Part shown: piece after piece, positions 1 to 7,408 of the stretch
How positions within the stretch are numbered: the stretch's first letter is position 1
Layout: every line of letters starts with the position of its first letter
Source of the DNA: Clostridia bacterium
GTDB lineage: Bacteria > Bacillota_A > Clostridia > Christensenellales > CAG-138
Length of the DNA: 11,695 nucleotides
Reading direction: 5' to 3'
NCBI GenBank assembly: GCA_017553815.1
Contig: JAFZJT010000161.1
Coordinates: 1-11,695 of the forward strand
Program-made: the position numbers and the translations under genes
Notes under the pieces: model-generated
The model's input: the letters and a program-made list of their open reading frames with translations, nothing else
What the model was told of the DNA's origin: nothing
Databases searched by the model: none

Positions 1-5
1 CCGCG

Positions 6-45
6 AAGCGTGAGGCGACGCTTATATGGGTCGCCACTCCCCCAT
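6..45 (+). other. Overlapping hairpins in DNA upstream of potA
   Basis: Three short inverted repeats overlap here: AAGCGT (6-11) with ACGCTT (18-23), GGCGAC (14-19) with GTCGCC (30-35), and ATGGG (26-30) with CCCAT (41-45). The first and second cannot form together because they share bases 14-19 and 18-23. They may be part of a potA leader RNA or the tail of an upstream transcription unit cut off by the window edge. No convincing promoter is visible between them and potA; a TAGATA at 81-86 is the only -10-like string. Confidence 0.3.
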
Positions 46-113
46 CGTTCTGATTTGATTAGGAAGACAAATATCGTTTTTAGATAAACAAACAGTAAAC
101 AGAGGTACAGGAA

Positions 114-1229
114 ATGGAAAACAAACGACTTATCGAGCTCAAGAACGTTTCTAAGGAATACGACGGCGATCTCGCCCTCAAGGATATCAACCTCTACATC
201 CGCGACGGCGAATTCCTGACCCTCCTCGGCCCATCGGGCTGCGGCAAAACGACCCTTCTGCGCCTCATCGCGGGCTTCATCATGCCCACCAACGGCAAGA
301 TACTCATGGACGGCAAGGATCTCGTTTCCATTCCGCCCTTTAAGCGCAGGGTCAACACGGTTTTCCAGAAATACGCGCTCTTCCCGCATCTGAACGTATT
401 CGACAACGTCGCCTTCGGCCCCGATCTCAAAAAGATGCCCAAGGCTCAGATCAAAAAGAAGGTAACGGAGATGCTCGAGCTCGTCAACCTTTCCGGCTAT
501 GAGGAGCGCTATATCGACCAGCTCTCCGGCGGACAGCAGCAGCGCGTCGCCATTGCGCGCGCACTCTGCAATGAGCCCGAGGTGCTGCTTCTCGACGAGC
601 CCCTCGGCGCGCTCGATCTCAAGCTAAGAAAGGGAATGCAGATAGAGCTGAAAAAGATGCAGAAGAAGCTCGGCATTACCTTCATCTACGTTACGCACGA
701 CCAGGAGGAAGCGCTCACTATGAGCGACACCATCGTGGTCATGAACAAGGGCGTTATCCAGCAGATCGGCACCCCGATAGACATCTACAACGAGCCAAAG
801 AACCGCTTCGTTGCCAGCTTTATCGGCGAGAGCAACATCTTCGAGGGCACTATGATAAAGAACCGTCTCGTCAACATCCACGGCATCGACTATGAATGCG
901 TGGACGAGGGCTTCGGCGAGAATCGACCCGTGGATGTTGTCATCCGTCCCGAGGACGTGGACTTCGTTCCGATTGGGAAGACGGCTCTGCACGGCATCGT
1001 TACGAACGTTATATTTATGGGCGTTCACTACGAATTCAGCGTCGACTGCAGCGGCATGAACTGGCGCGTTCAGTCCACCGACTTCGTTCCCGTCGGCGAG
1101 AAGGTCGGCATCGAAGTGGTTCCCGACGCCATCCAGATAATGTGGCCCGACCGCGAGTGCGGCATCCCCACCACCGAGGGCGTGACGAGCGCTTTTGACG
1201 CGGATAAAGAGGCGGTGAGCAACGAATGA
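114..1229 (+). CDS. potA: Spermidine/putrescine ABC transporter ATP-binding protein PotA
   Basis: This 371-aa protein is the ATPase that drives polyamine import on the cytoplasmic face of the membrane. Visible motifs are Walker [10 protein letters not shown] (residues 39-47), the Q-loop glutamine at Q85, the ABC signature LSGGQ (137-141), Walker B VLLLDE (157-162), the D-loop GALD (165-168) and the switch histidine H195. Residues from about 240 to the end form a TOBE-type regulatory domain (the segment around [13 protein letters not shown] is typical), and the length fits the PotA/CysA/MalK class. AGAGG at 101-105 lies 8 bases before the ATG. The stop overlaps the potB start as ATGA, so the two are translationally coupled. 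Gene order potA-B-C-D supports polyamine rather than another substrate; the ATPase alone could not settle this. Confidence 0.95.
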   Translation: MENKRLIELKNVSKEYDGDLALKDINLYIRDGEFLTLLGPSGCGKTTLLRLIAGFIMPTNGKILMDGKDLVSIPPFKRRVNTVFQKYALFPHLNVFDNVAFGPDLKKMPKAQIKKKVTEMLELVNLSGYEERYIDQLSGGQQQRVAIARALCNEPEVLLLDEPLGALDLKLRKGMQIELKKMQKKLGITFIYVTHDQEEALTMSDTIVVMNKGVIQQIGTPIDIYNEPKNRFVASFIGESNIFEGTMIKNRLVNIHGIDYECVDEGFGENRPVDVVIRPEDVDFVPIGKTALHGIVTNVIFMGVHYEFSVDCSGMNWRVQSTDFVPVGEKVGIEVVPDAIQIMWPDRECGIPTTEGVTSAFDADKEAVSNE

Positions 1230-2056
1230 AGCGTGTTCGCCTGTCCTATCCGTACGTCTTCGTCTGGATGCCGATATTCATTATCGCTCCGATGCTGTTC
1301 GTTCTTTATTACGCTTTCTTCGACAACGGGCATTTCACGCTCGAATACGCCAAGAGCGTGGTTGCGAACGACACCTATCTCGGCGCATTCTGGAATTCCC
1401 TTTGGATAGCGCTTGCGACAACGGCTATCTGCCTGCTCGTCGGCTACCCCGTTTCCTACATCCTCGCGGGCATGAAAAAGCGCACGGCCGCGCTCGTTTC
1501 GCTTCTTTTCATCCTCCCCATGTGGATGAATATGCTGCTTCGAACGCTCGCATGGAAGGTGCTACTGTTTGACGGCGGAGTTTTTCAGCAGATATTCTCG
1601 TTCTTCGGAGCGGGAAATATGCAGCTTCTGTACACCCCCGGCGCGGTGCTATTGGCAACCATCTACGACTTCCTTCCTTTTATGATTTTGCCGATATACA
1701 CCACGCTTCAAAAGCTCGACCGCTCGCTCGTTGAAGCCGCGCACGACCTTGGCGCAAACTCGGTGCAGACCTTCACAAAGGTCATCCTGCCGCAGTCCCT
1801 TCCGGGCGTTATCTCGGGTATAACGATGGTGTTCGTTCCCGCGATGTCCACCTTCGCTGTTTCCACTATGCTCGGCGGCAAGCAGGTCATCCTGCTCGGT
1901 CAGGTCATCGAAGAAAAATTCCTTGCGGGTACCGACAGCGTGCTCGGCATAGGCTCAACGCTTTCGCTGGTGCTGATCGTGCTCGTTGTTATCTCGATGA
2001 TAATAATGAACCGCATCGATAAGGACAATTCCGCTTCGGGAGGTACGCTCTGGTGA
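1226..2056 (+). CDS. potB: Spermidine/putrescine ABC transporter permease PotB
   Basis: A 276-aa inner-membrane permease, one half of the transport channel. It has about six hydrophobic segments, beginning with [20 protein letters not shown] near residues 9-28. The cytoplasmic EAA loop that docks on the ATPase is clear at about residues 168-194 ([21 protein letters not shown], with the conserved EAA, G and LP). The ATG overlaps the potA stop by 4 bases; AAAGAGG at 1206-1212 lies about 13 bases upstream, so coupling from potA probably helps initiation. The C-terminus overlaps potC by 4 bases. First-permease position and sequence character (long N-terminal half before the EAA loop) match PotB rather than PotC. 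Confidence 0.94.
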   Translation: MKRVRLSYPYVFVWMPIFIIAPMLFVLYYAFFDNGHFTLEYAKSVVANDTYLGAFWNSLWIALATTAICLLVGYPVSYILAGMKKRTAALVSLLFILPMWMNMLLRTLAWKVLLFDGGVFQQIFSFFGAGNMQLLYTPGAVLLATIYDFLPFMILPIYTTLQKLDRSLVEAAHDLGANSVQTFTKVILPQSLPGVISGITMVFVPAMSTFAVSTMLGGKQVILLGQVIEEKFLAGTDSVLGIGSTLSLVLIVLVVISMIIMNRIDKDNSASGGTLW

Positions 2057-2877
2057 AAAGATTACTCAGCTTTCTCAAGCACTCCTATATCGGGCTCGTC
2101 GTGATCTTCATGTATCTGCCCATCGTGGTGATGATAATCATGTCGTTCACCGAATCGAGGACCGCAGTTCAGTGGAAGGGCTTCTCCTTTGGCGCGTACA
2201 CGAGCCTTTTCAAAGATGCGGACGTTCTCGACGCGCTCATCACAACGCTCGTGGTCGCCGCCGTATCAAGCGTCGTTTCAACGCTCATCGGTACCGCTTC
2301 GGCAATAGGTCTTCACTCGATGAAGCGCCGCCCGCGCAAGGTCGTTGAATCCTTCACCCAGCTTCCGATGGTCAATCCCGACCTTGTTACCGGCGTTTCG
2401 ATGATGCTTCTTTTCGCCTTCATCGGCATTAGCCAGAGCGTTGGACTATTGAGGCTAATAATCGCGCACACGACCTTCAACATACCCTACGTCATCTTCT
2501 CGGTGCTCCCCAAGCTCCGTCAGAGCAGCGACACGCTCTATGAAGCGGCGATGGATCTCGGATGCAGTCCATTCCAGGCGCTCACAAAGGTCGTTATACC
2601 GGATATCATGCCCGGTATCGTTTCGGGCTTGATACTCGCGTTTACCCTGAGTATCGACGATTTCGCGATAAGCCTCTTCACCGGAGGAACGAGCATGAAC
2701 CTTTCGATGCTCATCTTCTCCAAGACCGCAAAGGGCGGCGTTCACACCAAGTTCTGCGCTCTCTCGGCGCTCATGTTCCTCGTTGTGGGCGTTCTGCTTC
2801 TAATCGTCAACCTGCGAAGCATCCATCAGGAAAAGGTGGCCGCCGAGCAAAAGAAGAAGGTTATGCGCAAGGCTTGA
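2053..2877 (+). CDS. potC: Spermidine/putrescine ABC transporter permease PotC
   Basis: A 274-aa permease, partner of PotB in the membrane channel. The start is a GTG at 2053-2055 overlapping the potB TGA; GGGAGG at 2038-2043 sits 9 bases before it, which supports this start over any later ATG. The N-terminal membrane segment (YIGLVVIFMYLPIVVMIIMSF) carries the YLP pattern usual in PotC, and the EAA loop lies at about residues 162-188 (LYEAAMDLGCSPFQALTKVVIP). The DDFAISLFTGG segment that follows is also typical of the family. The tail is strongly basic (QKKKVMRKA). Only 73 bases separate it from potD on the same strand with no terminator, so potABCD is probably one transcript. Confidence 0.95.
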   Translation: MKRLLSFLKHSYIGLVVIFMYLPIVVMIIMSFTESRTAVQWKGFSFGAYTSLFKDADVLDALITTLVVAAVSSVVSTLIGTASAIGLHSMKRRPRKVVESFTQLPMVNPDLVTGVSMMLLFAFIGISQSVGLLRLIIAHTTFNIPYVIFSVLPKLRQSSDTLYEAAMDLGCSPFQALTKVVIPDIMPGIVSGLILAFTLSIDDFAISLFTGGTSMNLSMLIFSKTAKGGVHTKFCALSALMFLVVGVLLLIVNLRSIHQEKVAAEQKKKVMRKA

Positions 2878-2950
2878 GCCTTCGCTTGACTGATAAAACA
2901 AAAAACTTGACCCAAGAGGTCAGCATCATTATCGGAGGATAAAAAAAGAA
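2878..2950 (+). other. potC-potD spacer with small hairpin and potD ribosome-binding site
   Basis: The spacer holds a 5-bp stem TGACC (2908-2912) / GGTCA (2918-2922) with a 5-base loop and no T-run after it, so it is not a terminator. CGGAGG at 2933-2938 is the potD ribosome-binding site, a rather long 12 bases from the ATG through an A-rich spacer. Binding proteins are usually needed in excess over the permeases; a hairpin at the potD 5' side could stabilise a processed potD mRNA. That last point is inference. Confidence 0.4.
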
Positions 2951-4057
2951 ATGAAAAAAATCTTCTCTATCGTTCTCTCTGCTCTGCTCGTTCTCTCGCT
3001 TGCGCTCGCGTTTGCCGCCTGCAAGCCTTCCACCGGCACCAACACCCCCGCGCCTCAAGGCGAGGGCGACGCTTCCGGCGAAAAGACGCTGTATCTTCTG
3101 AACTGGGGCGATTATCTCGATAAGGAAGTTAAGGATGAGTTCAAGAGGCAGACCGGCATCACCATCAAGGAGACCCCGGTCACCAGCAACGAGGAAATGA
3201 TAATCAAGCTCGATACCGACGATTGTCCCTACGACCTCTGCATCCCCTCGGACTATGCGGTCGAGCGCCTTATCGCCAAGGGCAGGCTTGCCGAGATAAA
3301 CTTCGACAATATCCCGAATATCAAGAATATCGACCCCGAATTCCTCAAGCTCTCCGAGTCCTTCGATCCCGGCAACAAATATTCCGTTCCCTACACCTGG
3401 GGCGTTCTTGGGATCATGTACAACGTAAACATGGTCGATGAAGAGGATCTCGGCTCCTGGGATCTGCTCTGGAATGAGAAATATTCCGGCAAGATTTTCA
3501 TGTATGACAGCGTTCGCGACTCGATGGCAGCCGCTCTTTGCAAGCTCGGCTACGATCTGAACACCGTGAATGAGGATGAGATCAACGCCGCTGCGGATGA
3601 GCTCATCAAGGTCAAGCCCCTCGTTCGCGCTTGGCTTACCGACGACGTTAAGGACAGCATGTGCCTCGGTAGCGGCGCGATCGCGCTCGTTTACTCCGGC
3701 GACGCCGTTTGGTGCATGGATCCCGATGACGGCAGCGACGAGCTCGAGTTCTTCGTGCCCCAAGAAGGCAGCAACGTATATTTCGATAATATCGTTATCA
3801 CCGCCAACAGCCCCCGCAAGGCGATGGCGGAGCAGTTCATCAACTTCCTGCTTGACGGCGATATTGCGGCCATGAACACCGAGTACATCGGCTACTCCTC
3901 CCCCAACATGCTCGTTGCGGATAAGATCGACGAGTTCTTCACCGAATGCTCCGCATACAATATCAGCGCCGAGGATGTTGCCCGCTGCAAGATCTTTCAC
4001 GATCTCGGCGACAATATGAGCCTCTACGATGCGGCATGGAACAGGATCTTCAAGTGA
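2951..4057 (+). CDS. potD: Spermidine/putrescine-binding lipoprotein PotD
   Basis: A 368-aa extracytoplasmic polyamine-binding protein. It opens with a lipoprotein signal peptide (MKK, hydrophobic core, lipobox AFAAC with Cys24 as the predicted lipidated residue), followed by a Ser/Thr/Pro/Gly-rich linker to about residue 45. The mature domain starts TLYLLNWGDYL. Several residues match the known E. coli PotD ligand pocket: W52 and Y55 (the WxxY motif), S100 and Y102 (PSDY), D186 and D190 (acidic pair), and Y277-F278-D279, where E. coli has a Trp/Met/Asp. The conserved acidic and aromatic residues favour polyamine binding; I cannot tell spermidine from putrescine preference. Lipid anchoring rather than a free periplasmic form fits a Gram-positive-type cell. 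A strong terminator follows 34 bases after the stop. Confidence 0.94.
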   Translation: MKKIFSIVLSALLVLSLALAFAACKPSTGTNTPAPQGEGDASGEKTLYLLNWGDYLDKEVKDEFKRQTGITIKETPVTSNEEMIIKLDTDDCPYDLCIPSDYAVERLIAKGRLAEINFDNIPNIKNIDPEFLKLSESFDPGNKYSVPYTWGVLGIMYNVNMVDEEDLGSWDLLWNEKYSGKIFMYDSVRDSMAAALCKLGYDLNTVNEDEINAAADELIKVKPLVRAWLTDDVKDSMCLGSGAIALVYSGDAVWCMDPDDGSDELEFFVPQEGSNVYFDNIVITANSPRKAMAEQFINFLLDGDIAAMNTEYIGYSSPNMLVADKIDEFFTECSAYNISAEDVARCKIFHDLGDNMSLYDAAWNRIFK

Positions 4058-4091
4058 TCCTCCGATCCTAAAAATTCAAGCAACTCATTCG

Positions 4092-4130
4092 AGCAGAACA
4101 CGCATTTGGCGTGTTCTGCTTCATTTATGT
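4092..4130 (+). terminator. Intrinsic terminator of the potABCD operon
   Basis: A perfect 12-bp stem, AGCAGAACACGC (4092-4103) with GCGTGTTCTGCT (4109-4120), closes on a 5-base loop (ATTTG) and is followed by TCATTTATGT. The T-run is broken but the stem is long and perfect. It sits directly after potD. Confidence 0.85.
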
Positions 4131-4182
4131 GATATTGTCACTAAAATCAGCTGTTTTTAGGAGATTCTGCCAAAAACGGTTA

Positions 4183-4210
4183 TTGACTTTTCATCCCGAT
4201 ATGATAAAAT
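4183..4210 (+). promoter_or_regulatory. Sigma-A-type promoter of the rubrerythrin gene
   Basis: TTGACT (4183-4188) is followed after 16 bases by TAAAAT (4205-4210), which is preceded by TG-A, giving an extended -10. The start of transcription would be near 4217, leaving a leader of roughly 70 bases before the ATG at 4289. Confidence 0.75.
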
Positions 4211-4229
4211 ATTTATGAACTCAAAGCAA

Positions 4230-4256
4230 GGCGGGCACAACATCTTGTGCTTCGCC
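4230..4256 (+). promoter_or_regulatory. Leader stem-loop before rubrerythrin
   Basis: GGCG (4230-4233) pairs with CGCC (4253-4256) and GCACAA (4235-4240) with TTGTGC (4245-4250), with a CATC loop and a small internal loop. It lies wholly in the predicted 5' untranslated leader, 17 bases before the ribosome-binding site, and is not followed by a T-run. It could stabilise the mRNA or bind a regulator; neither is shown. Confidence 0.45.
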
Positions 4257-4288
4257 GAGCAAAAATATTATTCGGAGGTTTATTTAAT

Positions 4289-4831
4289 ATGAAAAAGTTT
4301 GTATGTTCCGTATGCGGCTACGTCCATGAAGGCAATGAGGCTCCCGAGTTCTGCCCCCAGTGCAAGGCTCCCGCTTCCAAGTTCACCGAGCAGTCCGGCG
4401 AGATGAGCTGGGCGGCCGAGCACGTCGTCGGCGTTGCCGAGGGCGCACCCGAGGATATCCTCAACGATCTTCGCATGAACTTCCAGGGCGAGTGTACCGA
4501 GGTCGGTATGTATCTTGCAATGGCGCGCGTTGCGCACCGCGAGGGCTATCCCGAGATCGGCCTTTACTGGGAGAAGGCGGCCTTTGAAGAGGCAGAGCAT
4601 GCGGCGAAGTTTGCAGAGCTTCTCGGCGAAGTAGTCACCAACAGCACCAAGAAGAACCTTGAGATGCGCGTTGAGGCCGAGAACGGCGCGACCGCAGGCA
4701 AGACCGACCTTGCAAAGCGCGCAAAGGCGCTGAATCTCGACGCTATCCATGACACCGTTCATGAGATGGCTCGCGACGAGGCAAGGCACGGCAAGGCATT
4801 TAAGGGTCTGCTTGACAGGTACTTCAATTAA
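4289..4831 (+). CDS. Reverse rubrerythrin (N-terminal rubredoxin + ferritin-like diiron), NADH peroxidase component
   Basis: A 180-aa cytoplasmic oxidative-stress protein. Residues 1-35 are a short rubredoxin-like iron site (Cys6, Cys9, Cys22, Cys25; CxxC-x12-CxxC). Residues about 50-180 are a four-helix ferritin-like domain with a diiron set: E68, E101xxH104, a glutamate in the 125-131 region (E131), and E164xxH167. The order is the reverse of classical rubrerythrin, as in the clostridial 'reverse rubrerythrins', which take electrons from NAD(P)H through partner flavoproteins to reduce hydrogen peroxide to water (family knowledge). I chose the ATG at 4289 because CGGAGG (4273-4278) lies 10 bases upstream and because an earlier in-frame start would lie within the leader hairpin. 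It has its own promoter and terminator, so it is monocistronic; induction by oxygen or peroxide is expected but no operator was recognised. Confidence 0.93.
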   Translation: MKKFVCSVCGYVHEGNEAPEFCPQCKAPASKFTEQSGEMSWAAEHVVGVAEGAPEDILNDLRMNFQGECTEVGMYLAMARVAHREGYPEIGLYWEKAAFEEAEHAAKFAELLGEVVTNSTKKNLEMRVEAENGATAGKTDLAKRAKALNLDAIHDTVHEMARDEARHGKAFKGLLDRYFN

Positions 4832-4846
4832 GCTAAACAGAAATAA

Positions 4847-4875
4847 GGCCGAGAGCAAACGCTCCCGGTCTTTTT
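4847..4875 (+). terminator. Intrinsic terminator of rubrerythrin, possibly bidirectional
   Basis: GGCCGAGAGC (4847-4856) pairs with GCTCCCGGTC (4861-4870) with one A-C mismatch and one G-T pair, loop AAAC, then TTTTT (4871-4875). Read on the minus strand, the same stem is followed by TTATTT, so it may also end the small membrane-protein gene that converges from 4890. Confidence 0.85.
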
Positions 4876-4889
4876 CATGGCCGCATAAC

Positions 4890-5117
4890 TCAGTGGCGGA
4901 TCCACTGCTTCCATCTTGCTCTCGCATAAAAACATAGTAGTGTATAGGTAAAGCCGCAGCGCAGTGCTACAGAGATCAGCGAAATGAAATGCTCCCGCCA
5001 ATAAAGCGGATCTATTTTGGCGCAGACTTTGAAAACGGGCTCAAGTACAAAGCCTGCCGAGAGCGGGATCAACAGAAGAACAGCAATGATATACGCAGCG
5101 GCTTTTTTCGCTCTCAC
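4890..5117 (-). CDS. Small hypothetical protein with two membrane helices
   Basis: A 75-aa protein of unknown function. Hydrophobic segments lie at about residues 6-25 (AAAYIIAVLLLIPLSAGFVL) and 44-63, with a short basic N-terminus (MRAKK) and a basic, Trp-rich C-terminus (ARARWKQWIRH). The reading frame stays open further upstream to an ATG at 5258, but a near-consensus promoter lies at 5151-5179 inside that extension, so those 47 extra codons cannot be on this transcript. The GTG at 5117-5115 has GAGG (within AAAGAGAGGG, 5136-5127) 10 bases upstream and starts just ahead of the first helix. Three cysteines (32, 54, 62) are present. It converges on the rubrerythrin gene. I recognise no family; that it is a real gene rests on promoter, ribosome-binding site and membrane pattern together. 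Confidence 0.6.
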   Translation of the reverse strand: MRAKKAAAYIIAVLLLIPLSAGFVLEPVFKVCAKIDPLYWREHFISLISVALRCGFTYTLLCFYARARWKQWIRH

Positions 5118-5150
5118 GGTCAAACGCCCTCTCTTTGCATTTTGACATGT

Positions 5151-5179
5151 ATTATACAATGCCCGCTCTTGCAAATCAA
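5151..5179 (-). promoter_or_regulatory. Promoter of the 75-aa membrane protein gene
   Basis: On the minus strand TTGATT (5179-5174) is followed after exactly 17 bases by a perfect TATAAT (5156-5151). The predicted RNA start near 5144 lies 27 bases before the GTG start. This promoter decides the start codon of the small gene. Confidence 0.75.
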
Positions 5180-5196
5180 GCTCGCCCTGTTTAATC

Positions 5197-5227
5197 GGAG
5201 CATCCCATGCGCTCCTCCCGGGTTTTT
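5197..5227 (+). other. Imperfect hairpin with T-run upstream of transketolase
   Basis: GGAGCAT (5197-5203) pairs with ATGCGCTCC (5207-5215) if a GC is bulged out, and a TTTTT run follows at 5223-5227 after CCCGGG. It could be a weak terminator for read-through from the left, but the loop is only 3 bases and the T-run is 7 bases from the stem. Confidence 0.25.
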
Positions 5228-5257
5228 CAAAGCCCTCCGTTTGACTTTCGATATTCA

Positions 5258-5289
5258 TTGCACACGGTTTTAGAAATCATTCCGTGCAA
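5258..5289 (+). promoter_or_regulatory. Inverted repeat upstream of the tkt promoter
   Basis: TTG-CA-CACGG (5258-5267) is complementary to CCGTGCAA (5282-5289) apart from a 2-base bulge, with a 14-base spacer. A second TATAAT (5290-5295) follows at once but has no good -35 box. The repeat lies about 28 bases upstream of the tkt -35 box, where an activator could bind. Regulatory role is a guess. Confidence 0.25.
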
Positions 5290-5316
5290 TATAATTTCTC
5301 CTCAAATGATTTTGCC

Positions 5317-5345
5317 TTGTTTTAATCAAGTTTCGGCGGTATAAT
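5317..5345 (+). promoter_or_regulatory. Promoter of transketolase
   Basis: TTGTTT (5317-5322), a 17-base spacer and a perfect TATAAT (5340-5345). The predicted RNA start near 5352 leaves a leader of about 44 bases before the ATG at 5396. Confidence 0.7.
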
Positions 5346-5395
5346 TGTACTGTGGGCTTGCGTTCCTGCGCAAAATCCGCCCATTCGGAGCGATC

Positions 5396-7408
5396 ATGAA
5401 ACACATCGATAAGCTTACTGTAAACACCATCAGGACCCTCTGTGCGGACGCCATACAAAAGGCAAAGAGCGGCCATCCCGGCATGGCGATCGGCTCGGCT
5501 CCCATCGCGCTTGCTATCTTCGAGCAACTCAAAAAGAAGCCCTCGCAGGCCGACTGGCTCGGACGCGACCGCTTCATCCTCAGCGCAGGACATGCCTCCA
5601 TGCTCAACTATGCACTTCTGCACCTTTTCGGCTATGACGTTTCAATAGACGACATCAAATCCTTCCGTCAGTTCGCAAGCAAGACCGCCGGTCATCCCGA
5701 GTTCTCTCATACCCCCGGCGTTGAAGCCACCACGGGTCCGCTCGGGCAGGGCTTTGCAATGGCCGTCGGTATGGCTGTTGCCGAAAAGCATCTCGCCGCC
5801 GTTTTCAACCGCGAGGGCTATCCCGTTTTCAACAACCACACCTTCACGCTCACCGGCGACGGCTGCATCATGGAAGGCGTTGTTTCCGAGGCGGCTTCTT
5901 TTGCCGGCACGATGGAGCTTGGTAAGCTCATCGCAGTCTACGACTGCAACGGAATAACCATCGAGGGCAGCACCGATATCACCTTCACCGAGGACGTCAG
6001 CGTACGCTTCACCGCCTACGGCTGGCAGGTGCTCAACGTTGCGGACGGCGAGGATATCGACGCGATACGTGCCGCGATAAATGAAGCAAAGCAGGACGAA
6101 AAGCATCCTTCGCTCATCATAGTTCACACCAATATCGCGCAGGGCACGTCGAAGCAGGGCTCCGCATCGAGCCACGGCGCTCCGCTTGGCGACGACGTTA
6201 TCGCCGATTGGAAAAAGAGCCTCGGCTGGGAGTACGCGCCCTTTGAAGTGCCCGGCGAGGTCAAGGATCATATCGCCGAGCTTATGAGCGAAAACGACAG
6301 GGCGGTCTCCGACTACGACGCAATGCTCGAAGAATACCACAAGGCGTATCCCGAGCTCTGCACCAAGCTCGCATCTTGGCTCGATAAAAAGCTTCCTGAA
6401 TCGCTTCTTAACGACGATTCGCTCTTCGATTTTGAGGACAAGCCGATAGCAACTCGCGTGTGCTCCGGCACGGTTCTCAACAGGCTTGCCGAGCGCATCG
6501 AAAACCTCTTCGGAGGCAGCGCAGATCTTTCGCCGACCAACATGAGCGAGATCAAGGGTCTTCCCTACTTCTGCCCCGAAACACCAGAGGGCAGGAACGT
6601 GCATTACGGCATCCGTGAATTCGCAATGGCGGCAATCTCAAACGGTCTTGCGCTCTACGGCGGCCTTCGCCCCTATTGCGCGGGCTTCCTCGTTTTCGCC
6701 GATTATCTCAAGCCCGCCGCAAGGCTCAGCGCGCTCATGGGGCTGAACGTTGTCTATATCATGACGCACGACAGCATCTGCGTCGGCGAGGACGGCCCCA
6801 CGCACCAACCGATAGAACAGCTTGAGATGCTCCGCTCAACGCCGAACACCTTCGTGTTCCGTCCCGCTGACGGCAAAGAGACGGCGGCATGCTACCTTAC
6901 GGCGATGCAACTTCACGCTCCCGCCGTGCTCGCGCTTTCGCGCCAGAACCTGCCTCAGCTTGCCGGAAGCGGCCGAGATGCGCTCAAGGGCGGCTATATC
7001 ATCAGCGAGGCGGGCGATCCCAAGGCGCTTGAGGCGGTCATCATCGCATCGGGCTCCGAGGTCTCCCTCGCCATCGATGCTCAAAAGCTTCTTGAAGCTG
7101 AAGGAAGGAATGTTCGCGTCGTTTCTATGCCCTGCTGCGAGCTGTTTGAAAAGCAGAGCGAGGAATACCGCGAGAGCGTCATCCCCTCGGGCGTTCGCGC
7201 AAGAACTGCTGTCGAGGCGCTCGGCGGCAATTACTGGCACCGCTATACGGGGCTCGACGGCGAGATCGTTTCGATGACGGGCTTCGGCGCATCGGCTCCC
7301 GGTTCGCTCGTTTACACGCATTTTGGCTTCACTCCCGAAAACATTGCCGGTGCAGTACGCCGCAGCATTGAAAAGCAGGCAAAAACAAGGCTCAATGTCA
7401 ATAGTTGA
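5396..7408 (+). CDS. tkt: Transketolase, full length
   Basis: A 670-aa thiamine-diphosphate enzyme of the non-oxidative pentose phosphate pathway; it moves two-carbon units from ketoses to aldoses, linking pentoses to fructose-6-phosphate and glyceraldehyde-3-phosphate. Visible residues: H27 (SGHPG), H66 (AGHAS), H100, GPLGQG (114-119), the ThDP-binding GDG (154-156) through N185, a substrate-site histidine in SSHGAP near 260, the catalytic glutamate in [13 protein letters not shown] near 405, and [16 protein letters not shown] near 465. All three domains (PP, Pyr, C-terminal) are in one chain, unlike the split two-gene transketolases also found in anaerobes. The ATG at 5396 has CGGAG (5386-5390) 5 bases upstream; a longer reading from 5345 would begin inside the -10 box. 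Its stop lies inside the 3' end of the convergent gene. Confidence 0.96.
   Translation: MKHIDKLTVNTIRTLCADAIQKAKSGHPGMAIGSAPIALAIFEQLKKKPSQADWLGRDRFILSAGHASMLNYALLHLFGYDVSIDDIKSFRQFASKTAGHPEFSHTPGVEATTGPLGQGFAMAVGMAVAEKHLAAVFNREGYPVFNNHTFTLTGDGCIMEGVVSEAASFAGTMELGKLIAVYDCNGITIEGSTDITFTEDVSVRFTAYGWQVLNVADGEDIDAIRAAINEAKQDEKHPSLIIVHTNIAQGTSKQGSASSHGAPLGDDVIADWKKSLGWEYAPFEVPGEVKDHIAELMSENDRAVSDYDAMLEEYHKAYPELCTKLASWLDKKLPESLLNDDSLFDFEDKPIATRVCSGTVLNRLAERIENLFGGSADLSPTNMSEIKGLPYFCPETPEGRNVHYGIREFAMAAISNGLALYGGLRPYCAGFLVFADYLKPAARLSALMGLNVVYIMTHDSICVGEDGPTHQPIEQLEMLRSTPNTFVFRPADGKETAACYLTAMQLHAPAVLALSRQNLPQLAGSGRDALKGGYIISEAGDPKALEAVIIASGSEVSLAIDAQKLLEAEGRNVRVVSMPCCELFEKQSEEYRESVIPSGVRARTAVEALGGNYWHRYTGLDGEIVSMTGFGASAPGSLVYTHFGFTPENIAGAVRRSIEKQAKTRLNVNS

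Noticed and set aside
114..1229. PotA as a sugar or sulfate/iron importer ATPase
   Set aside because: The ATPase motifs alone allow it, but the downstream permeases and the WxxY/PSDY polyamine pocket of the binding protein point to PotABCD.
2907..2932. A potD promoter made of TTGACC and CATTAT in the potC-potD gap
   Set aside because: The spacing is only 14 bases and the -35 string is part of the small hairpin; read-through from potC is the simpler explanation.
2861..4000. A 379-codon open frame on the minus strand opposite potD
   Set aside because: It mirrors potD almost exactly, has no ribosome-binding site or family resemblance, and is explained by the codon bias of potD; potD itself has a signal peptide and clear family motifs.
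4989..5273. A 94-codon plus-strand frame opposite the 75-aa membrane protein
   Set aside because: No ribosome-binding site or recognisable pattern, and it is crossed by the minus-strand promoter and the GTG-start gene that better explain the region.
5642..6604. A 320-codon minus-strand frame opposite transketolase
   Set aside because: It lies wholly within tkt, shows no domain and no translation signals; another antisense shadow.
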